A stretch of DNA of 64,000 nt, taken from Brachynemurus nebulosus. Its lineage: Eukaryota > Arthropoda > Insecta > Neuroptera > Myrmeleontidae. The notes beneath the pieces were generated by a model. It searched no databases. It was given only the letters and a program-made list of their open reading frames with translations, and had not been told where the DNA came from. A program made the translations under genes and the position numbers. The stretch is taken from contig JAPWDM010000008.1 of the NCBI GenBank assembly GCA_035578155.1, forward strand, positions 1,374,001 to 1,438,000. The letters are read 5' to 3'. The number at the start of each line of letters is the position of its first letter. Position 1 is the first letter of the stretch. This document shows, piece after piece, positions 20,561-30,890 of this stretch.

Positions 20561-20886
20561 GTCTTTAAATGATTAAGACGAGTTAACTCGTCCTGCAATA
20601 TGGCGGCTCAAAATGCTATCATATGTATATATTCACTGGTACAGGTGCCGCCATCTGTAATAAATTTTTCAAAATACGGTATAATTCTAAATGTCAATTT
20701 TATCAACATAGTTTAGTATAATTTACATTTTGTAAATTCCTAGGCTTCACTTTTTTGATGTTGGAATTTTTGATTTTTTTTTTCTTTTTCTTTTTTTGTA
20801 ACCTTATCTATTGTACTTATCACTGGCAGTAAAAAGTCGGGCATTTTGAGACAAAAAAATTTTTCCATATGGTTTGTTTAAAAGGG
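20561..20886. mobile_element. piggyBac-like MITE with TTAA target duplication
   Basis: TTAA at 20557-20560 and 20887-20890 flanks a 326-bp element. Its ends are imperfect inverted repeats (GTCTTTAAATG and inverted CCCTTTTAAACA). It carries GACGAGTTAACTCGTC near its left end. A second complete copy is at 51576-51892, also between TTAA words. No coding. Confidence 0.75.
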
Positions 20887-20936
20887 TTAACTTAAATGAA
20901 ATAGCGTTATAAAACTTGGGTAATAAAACTTGACAA

Positions 20937-21182
20937 ATATACGTAATTTAAATAATTTTTTTTTAAGGGAGAAGCCGCTAATAATGAAATAATACAAATT
21001 ATTTCTTTGAAAAAATTTATTCTTATAAATATATTTAACACCTTGACGGTCATTAACGTCACAGTACGTCAAATGAAACACGTTAACATATATACATAAC
21101 ACATACAAGTCACTTTTAAATAAAACAACAAAAGAAACTAAAAACCAAACAAAGATATCAATAAAAATATGTTCATATTTTT
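20937..21182 (-). promoter_or_regulatory. 3' flank of the gene ending at 21183
   Basis: Paralogous to 26770-26948 beyond the next gene and different from the 3' flank of the 11463/15674 type, which splits the cluster into two subgroups. On the minus strand AATAAA near 21016 is the likely polyadenylation signal. Confidence 0.55.
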
Positions 21183-22844
21183 CTAAAAATGTTTTTTGAC
21201 GTGCCGCTTCAAACTACTTGACTGTGAAAATGTTTTAAAACATGTTTCACATTTAAACGGTTTTTCTCCTGTATGTATTGTTTCATGTCTTTTTAAATCA
21301 CCTGACCGAGAAAATGTTTTACTACATATATCGCATTTAAATGGTGTTTCTCCTGTGTGTATTCTTTTATGATTCGTTAAACTACTTGACTGAGAAAATG
21401 TTTTAGAGCATGTATCACATTTGAATGGTTTCTCTCCCGTATGCACTCTTTCATGTGTCTTTAATTCGTACAACGTAGAAAATGTTTTAAAACATGTATC
21501 ACATTTGAATGGTTTCTCGCCTGTATGTGTTCTTTTGTGATCTTTCAAACTATTTGAGTGAGAAAATGTTTTGAAACATACATCACATTTGAATGGTTTT
21601 TCACCTGTATGTGTTCTTTCATGTGTTTTTAAACCACTTGACTGAGAAAATGTTTTAGAGCATGTATCACATTTGAATGGTTTCTCTCCTGTGTGTATTC
21701 TTTCATGTAATTTCAAACTATTTGAATGAGAAAATATTTTAAAACATGTATCACATTTGAATGGTTTCTCGCCTGTATGTGTTCTTTTATGTCTTTGTAA
21801 ATCACCTGACTGAGAAAATGTTTTAAAACATGTGTTACATTTAAATGGTTTCTCGCCTGTATGTGTTCTTTTGTGATCTTTCAAACTATTTGAGTGAGAA
21901 AATGTTTTGAAACATACATCACATTTGAATGGTTTTTCACCTGTATGTGTTCTTTCATGTGTTTTTAAACCACTTGACTGAGAAAATGTTTTAAAACATG
22001 TGTTACATTTAAATGGTTTCTCGCCTGTATGTGTTATTTTGTGATCTTTCAAACTATTTGAGTGAGAAAATGTTTTGAAACATACGTCACATTTGAATGG
22101 CTTTTCACCCGTGTGTATTCTTTCATGTGCTTTTAAATGAGTTGACTGAGAAAATGTTTTAAAACATGTGTTACATTTGAATAGTTTTTCTCCTGTATGT
22201 ATTTTTTCATGTGTTTTCAACTGGCTTGACTGGGTAAATGCTTTAAAACATATATTACACTTGAATGGTTTTTCTCCCGTGTGTATTCTTTCATGTGATT
22301 TTAAATGACTTGACCGAGAAAATGTTTCTAAACATACATCACACTTGAATGGTTTTTCTCCTGTGTGTATTCTTTCATGTCTTTTTAAATTGCTTAACTG
22401 AGAAAACGATTTGAAACATACATTACATTCGAATTGTTTTTCACCAGTAAGGCGTTTCTGATGTTTTTTCAAATGGCTTGACGTGTATGGTTTTTCACTG
22501 GTTTGATTTTTTTCATAATTCCTTAAACAAGCTTGCTCAGTTTCACTGTCGGTATTTGTTAAATTTTCACAACTTTCACCTGATAAATCACTTTTTTCTG
22601 TTATCATATCCTCTTCATCATCTTCTAACTTAACTTCAGTATGTAAACTTTCCAAATTTAATAAATTATCGCAATTGCTTTCTTCTAGTTCCAATTTTAT
22701 TTCATTTCCAGAACATGAAGGTTCCGGTACTTCCGTTTTTGTAATATTTAGAAATGAATTGTCTACATTCTGCAAATTTTCCTCCTCTTTTATTACTTTA
22801 ACAGTATATGTATCAACCTTTGATGCACACCGTTTATTTTCCAT
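21183..22844 (-). CDS. C2H2 zinc-finger protein with 15 intact fingers
   Basis: 553 residues from MENKRCASKVDTYTV to a natural end RHVKKHF. N-terminal motifs [15 protein letters not shown] and VKLEDDE occupy the first 80 residues. A basic stretch [16 protein letters not shown] precedes the first finger. All fifteen fingers keep both cysteines and both histidines. Fingers of the SHSNSLKDH type occur three times and QSSGLKTH twice, showing internal duplication. The distinct 3' flank and tail pair this gene with the one at 26949-28385. No frameshift, so a good candidate for a functional DNA-binding protein. Target, and whether it represses or activates, are unknown. Confidence 0.92.
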   Translation of the reverse strand: MENKRCASKVDTYTVKVIKEEENLQNVDNSFLNITKTEVPEPSCSGNEIKLELEESNCDNLLNLESLHTEVKLEDDEEDMITEKSDLSGESCENLTNTDSETEQACLRNYEKNQTSEKPYTSSHLKKHQKRLTGEKQFECNVCFKSFSQLSNLKRHERIHTGEKPFKCDVCLETFSRSSHLKSHERIHTGEKPFKCNICFKAFTQSSQLKTHEKIHTGEKLFKCNTCFKTFSQSTHLKAHERIHTGEKPFKCDVCFKTFSHSNSLKDHKITHTGEKPFKCNTCFKTFSQSSGLKTHERTHTGEKPFKCDVCFKTFSHSNSLKDHKRTHTGEKPFKCNTCFKTFSQSGDLQRHKRTHTGEKPFKCDTCFKIFSHSNSLKLHERIHTGEKPFKCDTCSKTFSQSSGLKTHERTHTGEKPFKCDVCFKTFSHSNSLKDHKRTHTGEKPFKCDTCFKTFSTLYELKTHERVHTGEKPFKCDTCSKTFSQSSSLTNHKRIHTGETPFKCDICSKTFSRSGDLKRHETIHTGEKPFKCETCFKTFSQSSSLKRHVKKHF

Positions 22845-23010
22845 TTTCTTTTCTTCAGAAAAATAATTCGGTCGCTTTGAGATAATCTAATTGTGTTGAG
22901 TTTTAGCGTCCTATAGAACAGGTGGGACAACTTTCAAGTCTGAACGTTGATGTCTAACCATAAATTAGACAGATTATGTATGTTGGTACAACTGCTACTG
23001 GTAGCTTTTA
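22845..23010 (-). promoter_or_regulatory. 5' flank of zinc-finger gene with an extra insert
   Basis: The family block CAAGTCTGAACGTT and the block TAAATTAGACAGATTATGTA lie at 22936-22983. Relative to paralogues, about 45 extra bases separate them from the leader. Confidence 0.4.
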
Positions 23011-23158
23011 TACCGTAGACAGGATTCAATCGGGACAGGCGGGTGAATAGAGACAAAACGAAAAATGTTATTCATAAGCTGGCTGAAAACATTCAACGGG
23101 ATTAACAGGGATGAACCCTTTTTTAAAGGTACAGTATATTGTTGGGTGAATATTTATA

Positions 23159-23601
23159 CAAGGTGGTCCAGAATTATGTACTGTAATTAATAAAGCTGAT
23201 ATAATTATTTAAACAAAATCGTTGATGACTCCTCAGACAATTTCACACAAAAAAGGTATACTTGTTACGTTTCAATAAATTATACCGTTTTCGAGTAATT
23301 TAAAGTAGAAGTATATATTTTCAAATTATCCCCTAATCATAAGTGATGGAATAATTGATACCATAAATTTAATTATCTTAATGTTCATACGCGGCCCTAA
23401 AATATGAATCCAACAATCAAAACCAACTAAAAAATTTAAAAAAAAAAGAAGTCAGTTTCGTCTCACCCCTCTACATTTTACCCCTGTGCTTTATCTACCT
23501 TCTTATTGAGTTTTGGAAAAAAGTGTAGATGAAAAGGTATCATTATTTTTGAATATACAATCAGCTCTAGCAATTACGGTACATAATTCTGGACCACTCT
23601 G
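23159..23601. mobile_element. Mariner-like MITE with TA duplication
   Basis: Inverted ends CAAGGTGGTCCAGAATTATG and CAGAGTGGTCCAGAATTATG are flanked by TA (23157-23158, 23602-23603). 443 bp, non-coding. The ends resemble mariner-type termini. Confidence 0.75.
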
Positions 23602-23773
23602 TATATTATATTTTGACATCTAGAAGTCATTTGAAAGACTTTCTTTAAAAGTAATAGCCATTTAGAATACATTTTTTTTTTTAATTTAAATTTTTTGTAA
23701 TAATATCTTAGTTTTATTTTGGTCTTAACAATCAATAAATAAATACAACATACTTTATTTTTTACTTTCAAAT

Positions 23774-24045
23774 GTTATCGAGTGCCTGTGAAACATCAAT
23801 GTATGGCGGACTTTTGTCTGTATTTACACACACACACACACCAATATTCATATGTTCACTTGATGTCCAGCTTTAGCTGATATTTGAACACTCGATTTAC
23901 TTTGGTATATATGACCAATTCATTATGTTAATTAAAATTCACATAGTCTTTGAAGAGTTACCAAAACTGGATCGGCTGGGACTAGAACGCGGATCTCTTG
24001 GTTACTAGCCAAGCGCCTTACCAATTAGACCACCGACCGTTCGAT
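23774..24045 (-). mobile_element. tRNA-derived SINE
   Basis: The minus strand starts with a tRNA-like head (about 24036 to 23968; anticodon arm CTTGGCTAGTAACCAAG, giving an AGT-like loop), followed by a body that recurs at 63224-63420. The body ends are self-complementary (AATCGAGTG and CACTCGATA). The head has lost tRNA features (GTTCTAGTCC in the T-arm), so it is not a functional tRNA gene. A CA microsatellite lies in the body near 23829. Confidence 0.75.
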
Positions 24046-24049
24046 ATAT

Positions 24050-25560
24050 TATTTTTTATTACTCATGCGGGAGAAGTACTAACTTGGCACACACATTTCT
24101 GTACGCAAAATAGCTCACTGCTCTCCTCCCGCATGGCTTAAACGTATTTCAGTTGCTGTTTTCCGTGCGGAAAGTTTACTTCCCACCCGCAAATTGACAA
24201 TAAAACACGCAAAATTTAATCAAAGCCGCCTCTTGATTTTTCATTTAATAAATATTTCATAATTGTTTCTATAGAAACATTACAAACCACCAACAATAGT
24301 TATTTGTGTATTAAGAGCGCAAAATGATACATTGCCGCTCGATTGAGAATGTTGACGCGCGACGCCGTCAAGCGGAGCGCGTTATTCTCATGAGAGCGGC
24401 AATGTCATGTTGTGCTCGAATTACACACAAAATTTTTTCTACAATTTTATATAATGTATTTTTTATTTACAAGATACTTGAAAAAATAATAACGGACGTT
24501 AATATTAACTTGAATATTATAATTTTTGCAGCTTCAGAAATATCTGGAGGTGTACTTGAGAAATCGCTTTCACTATTACATATTTCCATCATATATGTAC
24601 ATATATTTTTAAATTTTTTATTCTTATTATTTATTAATTATTTATAGTTATTTATTATTTTTAATTAATATTTTGTAGTTATTTTGAAATTTATTAAAAA
24701 TAATATTTTACCTGATTACGATAAAAATAAAAATTTAGACTCTGTTTATTACCATAGAAAATACAAACAACGCCTACCCGATTTGTAATTAACTACAGGT
24801 TGAGCGAGCGACAAAGTATTACTTTTCCGCTTTAAAGCGAAAAGTAGTACTTTGTTGCTCGGCAACTAGAGTCTTCGGCAAATACATATTTTGCGCTCTC
24901 TTCACAGGGCGCAAAAGCCTACTTTGCACTAAGATTGTAGAAAAAATGATTCAAACAATATTTAATTCAGGAAAAAAGACAAACACTCAAAAATTTTATT
25001 TTAAAAAGTAATAAAAAATAGTAATAATAATAGAAAATAATATGTGAAATTCGTAATAAAAAATAGTATGTGCCCACTCGAGCAAATGAGCACACGAACG
25101 AACTTCGCTCTCGTGTGCAATCGACAATTTCCCGCACTTATTGCACAATATACTATTTTATTACTCGTGCGGGATTAATACTAACTTGGCGCACACAATT
25201 TTGTACGCAAAATAGCTGTTTTTCCACTGTATTCTTCCTACATACTTTTTTACGTGCGAAAAGTATACTTTCTGCACGCAAATTTACATTAAAACACGTA
25301 AAAATTTAATCAAAACATGCAAAGCCGCCTCTTGATTTTTCATTTAATATACGTAAATATTTCATAATTATTTCCATAGAAACCACCAACAAAGTAATCT
25401 AAACAAAATTAAAGAAAAAAAGACGAACGCTCAAATAGTATATTGTACAATAAGTGGGACAAGAGGCTTACTGCGGACTCGCGCAACAAACTCATATTTG
25501 TGAGAAATACGCTTTTCCCACGTATTTTACACTATACTATTTCTACGAGCAAATTTTTTA
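24050..25560. repeat. Cluster of hairpin-bearing dispersed repeats
   Basis: Several copies of the arm seen at 9586-10105 (GCCGCCTCTTGATTTTTCAT, AAACCACCAACAA) are interspersed with near-palindromes at 24320-24420, 24800-24870, 25070-25140 and 25450-25550. The palindromes differ from one another in sequence, yet each pairs with itself. GTGCGGGA or GCGGGA edges are common to several. No coding. Confidence 0.55.
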
Positions 25561-26619
25561 TCGTAAAATTTAACATAAATAATTAAAATAAAATTTAAAT
25601 AAGTAGTAAAAATTTTTTAAATTTATAATGTCAGTGGTAAGATGTTCAAATTTTTGTCAAAGCATACTTTGAAACTATGGAAACAATAATAAATAAATAA
25701 CGTACATATGTATATGTTTAGTATTATTTATACACATTAATATATTAAATCAAAGACATAGCTAACTTTTTTATTATATTAAGCCGTGGGAAATTATTTC
25801 GCACGCTCTTTTCCGCATTGTATGGGCAATTGTTAATTTTTACATATAGTTAGCCGTGCGCAAAATGTTACTTTTAATAGTAGGAGTAGAAAAATATTAT
25901 TTTAAAAAGTAATACAAAATAGTAATAATAATAGAAAAAATTCGTCAAACGCGTGTTTGACACGCACTAAGTAATGTTCCTCACAATCAGTGGTCATAAC
26001 TAAAACTTCTTAACCCTAGAATCATACGTACTGAGAGCCATCTTACAGTTGAGGAGAAAGTACAATGATGTGCAATATGGCCCTATTTTTGATAGAATTC
26101 TATATGTATATAATTTTTTCTATGAATTATGTGGACTTGTCGGTAAGTATATAATTATCACAAATACGTAAAGATGGCTCTCTGTGTATTAAAATAAGTT
26201 ATTAGACAAAGATAACAATTTTTAGAATCTGTCCCATTATTAATAATTTTAAGAAAAAACAGCGAAGGAAAGAGATAAATATATACACGCTTCTATAAAA
26301 TAGAAATAGAAAGAGAAAATGTTTTTTTTTATTGCAATTTTTGTTGTTAATTTCATATCACAAGTAAAAATGATTGTGCATTGGCCACCAAACTATAAAG
26401 TTCACAGGTACATGAAATACATACAATACACAGTCCTCTTGCGTTTATTCAATATATGAATGTAAAACTCTATAATTATTTACCATTTGTTCTCTGATTT
26501 ACCACTTCTCTCAAATTTTCGGTCACTCATCAATTTTATAATGTTCCGAACTTACACGAAGTAGGTTCGGAACATAAAAAGTATGTGAAACTCGTAAAAA
26601 AAAAATAGTATACGCAACT
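25561..26619. other. Intergenic AT-rich DNA
   Basis: No gene seen. 25930-25990 and 26420-26480 resemble 3485-3530 and 3590-3650, so this may be an old duplicate of that intergenic region. A short inverted pair (AGAGCCATCTTAC near 26035, GATGGCTCT near 26173) is present. Confidence 0.4.
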
Positions 26620-26690
26620 CACGCGGGATTGTCGATTGCCCACTCGTGCGAATGAGTGGGCAATCGACAACATCCCGCACTTATTGCATA
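26620..26690. repeat. Strong hairpin
   Basis: GCGGGATTGTCGATTGCCCA pairs with TGGGCAATCGACAACATCCCGC across a loop of about 17 bases. Same family as 9768-9868 but with a different loop. Confidence 0.7.
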
Positions 26691-26769
26691 ATATACTATT
26701 ATACAATAAATTATTTCATTCAATTTATTTAAATTGTATTAACTATTAATATTATTTAATTTTTTTTTA

Positions 26770-26948
26770 AGACGGAGCCACTAGTTATGAAATAATACAA
26801 ATTATTTTTTTGAAAAAAATTTATTCTTATAAATATATTTAACACCTTGACGGTCATCAACGTCCACATACAAGTTCTTTTTAAATAAAACAACAAAAGA
26901 AACTAAAAAAACAAACAAAGATACCAATAAAAATATGTTAATATTTTT
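26770..26948 (-). promoter_or_regulatory. 3' flank of the gene ending at 26949
   Basis: Matches 20937-21182, including AATAAA on the minus strand near 26820. Unique to this pair of genes. Confidence 0.55.
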
Positions 26949-28385
26949 CTAAAAATGTTTTTTGACGTGTCGCTTCAAACTATTTGACACAGAAAATGTT
27001 TTAAAACATGTGTTACATTTGAATGGTTTCTCTCCCGTATGTGTTGTTTCATGTCTTTTTAAATCACCGGACTGAGAAAATGTTTTAAAACATGTGTTAC
27101 ATTTGAACGGTTTCTCTCCTGTATGTATTCGTTCATGTGTTTTTAAATTGTTTAACAGAGAAAATGTTTTAAAGCATATATCGCATTTGAATGGTTTTTC
27201 TCCTGTATGTATTCTATTATGATCTTTCAAACTATTTGAATGAGAAAATGTTTTAAAACATGTGTTACATTTGAATGGTTTCTCTCCCGTATGTGTTGTT
27301 TCATGTCTTTTTAAATCACCTGACTGAGAAAATGTTTTAAAACATGTGTTACATTTGAACGGTTTCTCTCCTGTATGTATTCGTTCATGTGTTTTTAAAT
27401 TGTTTAACAGAGAAAATGTTTTAAAGCATATATCGCATTTGAATGGTTTTTCTCCTGTATGTACTCTTTGATGTCTTTTCAAATTACTTGACTGAGAAAA
27501 TGTTTTAAAGCATGTATCACATTTGAATAATTTTTCTCCTGTATGTGTTCTTTTATGTGTTTTCAAACTGCTGGAGTGAGACAATGTTTTAAAACATGTG
27601 TTACATTTGAACGGTTTCTCTCCTGTATGTATTCGTTCATGTGTTTTTAAATCATGTGACTGAGAAAATGTTTTAAAACATGTGTTACATTTGAATGGTT
27701 TTTGTCCTGTATGTATTCGTTCATGTTTCTTTAACACGTCTGATCGAGAAAATGTTTTAAAGCATGTATCACATTTGAATGGTTTCTCTCCTGTGTGTAT
27801 TCTTTTATGAGCTTTCAAACTCTTTGAATGAGAAAATGTTTTAAAACATAGGTCACATTGGAACGGTTTTTCTCCTGTATGTGTTCTTTTATGTATCCGT
27901 AAAGCAAATGAATCAGAAAATGTTTTAAAACATATATCACACTTAAACGGTTTCTCTCCTGTATGTGTTCTTTCATGTGTCTTCAAATTGCTTGACTGAG
28001 AAAATGTTTTAAAACAAACATTACATTCGAATGGCCTTTCACTGGTTTGACTTTTTTCATAATTCTTTAAACAAGCTTGCTCAGTTCCACTGTCGATATT
28101 TGTTAAATTTTCACAACTACCGCTAAATAAATCACTATTTTCTTCCAATATATCCGTTTCATCATCTTCTAACTTAATTTCAGTATGTAAACTTGCCAAA
28201 TTTAATGAATTATCATAATTGCTTTCTTCCAGTTCCAATTTTATTTCATTTCCATAACATAAAGATTCAGCCACTTCCGTTTTTGTTTTATTTGGAAATG
28301 AGTTGTCTACACTCTGTAAATTTTCATCTTCTTTTATTTTAACAGTATATGCATTAATCTTTGATGTACACACTTTATTTTCCAT
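26949..28385 (-). CDS. C2H2 zinc-finger protein with 13 intact fingers
   Basis: 478 residues from MENKVCTSKINAYTV to RHVKKHF. N-terminal motifs [14 protein letters not shown] and IKLEDDE are conserved. Thirteen fingers keep all zinc ligands. Fingers 8-10 and 11-13 are a 252-bp direct duplication (for example GTTCATGTGTTTTTAAATTG at 27131 and 27383), so the C-terminal half is young. No frameshift or truncation. The gene pairs with 21183-22844 by tail and 3' flank. It is the last gene of the tandem minus-strand array. Likely a nuclear sequence-specific DNA-binding protein; target unknown. Confidence 0.92.
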   Translation of the reverse strand: MENKVCTSKINAYTVKIKEDENLQSVDNSFPNKTKTEVAESLCYGNEIKLELEESNYDNSLNLASLHTEIKLEDDETDILEENSDLFSGSCENLTNIDSGTEQACLKNYEKSQTSERPFECNVCFKTFSQSSNLKTHERTHTGEKPFKCDICFKTFSDSFALRIHKRTHTGEKPFQCDLCFKTFSHSKSLKAHKRIHTGEKPFKCDTCFKTFSRSDVLKKHERIHTGQKPFKCNTCFKTFSQSHDLKTHERIHTGEKPFKCNTCFKTLSHSSSLKTHKRTHTGEKLFKCDTCFKTFSQSSNLKRHQRVHTGEKPFKCDICFKTFSLLNNLKTHERIHTGEKPFKCNTCFKTFSQSGDLKRHETTHTGEKPFKCNTCFKTFSHSNSLKDHNRIHTGEKPFKCDICFKTFSLLNNLKTHERIHTGEKPFKCNTCFKTFSQSGDLKRHETTHTGEKPFKCNTCFKTFSVSNSLKRHVKKHF

Positions 28386-28530
28386 TTTCCTTTCTTTTTT
28401 TTTGTCCTTTGAAGATTTTGACTATGAAGATTAAACAATTTTGACAATAAATTATCAAGTCTGAATACTCTGAATATTTAATGCAGTAGTGATTTAATGT
28501 GAGTATTTAACCATAGATTATGTATATCAC
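28386..28530 (-). promoter_or_regulatory. 5' flank of zinc-finger gene, diverged
   Basis: It keeps a GACAATAAATTATCAAGTCTGAA-like block and AACCATAGATTATGTATA. The gap between them differs from other members. Confidence 0.4.
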
Positions 28531-28799
28531 GGGGGGCGCACTAGATAGGAAAAACTAGCAACAGTATCCATCCTTTAATTTTTCTTTGTTTAACAAATTA
28601 TATCTAGTTATCCATCTTTGTCAATTAGTTTATGGGCTTGTCAGGGGAATTTTTCTATAAGGGGAGGGGTTATTTATTTTTTTTTACCAAAGATAGTAAC
28701 AGTAACTTCAACTATCCTATCATAGATGGTACTAATATCGACTAATTGCTTAGTTTACACATTTTTACAATGTTTGTAGATGTCAGCTATGAAAAAAAA
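28531..28799. other. Intergenic region between divergent genes
   Basis: No gene or repeat recognised. It separates the minus-strand zinc-finger gene from the plus-strand THAP gene and may hold regulatory sequence for both. Confidence 0.35.
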
Positions 28800-28971
28800 A
28801 ATTTAACGTGTTTTTGTTTCATTCGAATGTTCAATGTTAATTGTTGGGTCGCCTTGGTTTTATTAAAAAATTTTTTTAAAAACACATTTAAATAATTTTT
28901 TTTGCATTGTTAATGTTTTTAATTTACTTTTTGAAAAAGTGTTGTTTTTGGAAAATATTTACGTTAAAACG
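28800..28971 (+). other. Candidate non-coding first exon of the THAP gene
   Basis: A strong splice donor, ACG|GTAAGT at 28971/28972, lies about 1.9 kb upstream of an acceptor (TTCACAG, 30872-30878) that sits 12 bases before the THAP start codon. The upstream boundary is unknown. This is inference from splice motifs only. Confidence 0.3.
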
Positions 28972-29855
28972 GTAAGTACCTTTTCTTAAATATCTGCTTA
29001 AAAGATGATGTACCGATTTCTAGTATGGCTGAAAAATGAATTTTTAATAATACACAACTAACTTTTTTAGCTTGAAATCAATGTCATTATTAATTTATTT
29101 TATTTTTTTCAAATAATTTTCCGGTTCTACTAGAAATAGTACGTAATATGTTACGGCCAATGTTGTTAATAATTATTGAATGCACTGAATGATTGATGAG
29201 TAGCTATGATGATAAAATTATTTAAATATGGGGAAATGACTGAAATGATTTAATAACAAGCAATAAATATTTTGAATATTTTACTACCAAAAAGTAATTG
29301 AATTTAAAATTGGCGCGATATTTAAATTATGAGTTAAAACATTAAATCCTAAACAATGTGCAACAGCTACATAATTTTAAGTTTATTTTCTATTTCAGCA
29401 TTGGCTATAACACTAAAAGATTTATCTTACTAAATATGAGTTCAAAAATATTTACTAAAATTCACAAACATGAATGTTACATATTTTATTCACATTATGA
29501 GCCGACACCGTCAAAAACATGTTATATTTTGATAGTCGTCCTTTTAAATTCACGGTATCAGAAATTATGTACTTATGTACCTATATATTTACTCATACAG
29601 AAAAATTATTACAAGTAGGTATCTGCAAAAATTGATCTACAGAAAATTTTATAATTCTCAAGTAGATTATTTAAAGTAACGCATAAAGGTACCCACAGAA
29701 GACATGGTAGCTAACTACAACATCCTTAACTTTAAAAGTTAATGTTCCTTCTAATTCCAGTCTAAAAATGTGTAAACCCATCTGACAAGATTTCGAGAAA
29801 ATCACAGCATTCATTTTATTTTTGAATTGATACTGACTGAATTAAATTTTTTTGC

Positions 29856-30560
29856 TTCCGCGACTACTAAAGTAGCGGAAGCATTGTGATCACTTTTGAA
29901 AAATAAAAAATTTTTTCCCTCCAAAATAAAATTTTTACGCTAATTTTACGTTTTAGAACTTCCTGAACAATTTTGGTTTGGTGTCTTTCCGTCCGTCCGT
30001 CCGTCTATCCGCCTGTGTCGCCAGTTTGCACCAAGTGGCATAAGTTCTGAACTATTCGATTCTTTTTAATGAAATTTTCAGAAATTATGGAGTTTGGTTC
30101 CTAGATGGTTCCCTATGAATTTAATCGAAATCGGAGTAACGGTAGCTACGCCGCTACCATGTCATTCCATTAATATACTAAATTGCACCAAGTGGCATAA
30201 TTTCTGAACTATTCAATTCATTTTTATGAAACTATCAGAAATTATGCGGTCTGCTTCCTAGATGATCCCCTACAAATTTCATTGCATTCGGAGTAATATT
30301 ATCCACGGCACTACCATGAAATCCCATTAAATGTCAATATCTTATTTACTGCTAGTCCCATTTTGTTCAAATTTTTAGTGTATTTCGGGGGTTAGTTTCT
30401 AAAATATTTTTACTATTATTTTATAATTTAACCTTTAAGTATTTTGAGTTACAACAATTTTTTATGACTTTAGGCGAAAATATAATTTCACGGTATACAT
30501 GTATATTTGGTAGAATACTGTTTTAGTTTTTTACGCGTACGAGGAAGCTGTGTGCCACAG
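29856..30560. repeat. Dispersed element with tandem 156-bp units
   Basis: It begins with a hairpin (GCTTCCGC-GACTACTAAAGTA-GCGGAAGC near 29860), then a CCGT microsatellite (29990-30010). Two tandem related units follow, with GCACCAAGTGGCATAA at 30028 and 30184. It lies in the putative first intron of the THAP gene. Class unknown. Confidence 0.45.
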
Positions 30561-30890
30561 CCCATTGGCAGTGTGTTTTTTTATAGCAGATTGACTTTAC
30601 TTATTAAAATTTACTATACTGCAATGTAAGAAAAAAATTTCAACGAATGCTTTTGATGAAGTCATGAAAATATCATTTTACTATCATCAGTTATTTATAT
30701 TTGAGTACCAAAAAAAAAAAAAAAAAATTCAGACAAACTACATCAGCGAGTATAAAGGGATGATTGTACTGTTAAGCTACTATGTCTTCAAAAATCTTAT
30801 TCTAAGATGGATTTGTATTATTTTTATTGTAGAAATAATACATTTAAAGTACTGATATATTATTTTTAAAATTCACAGATATTTAACACC

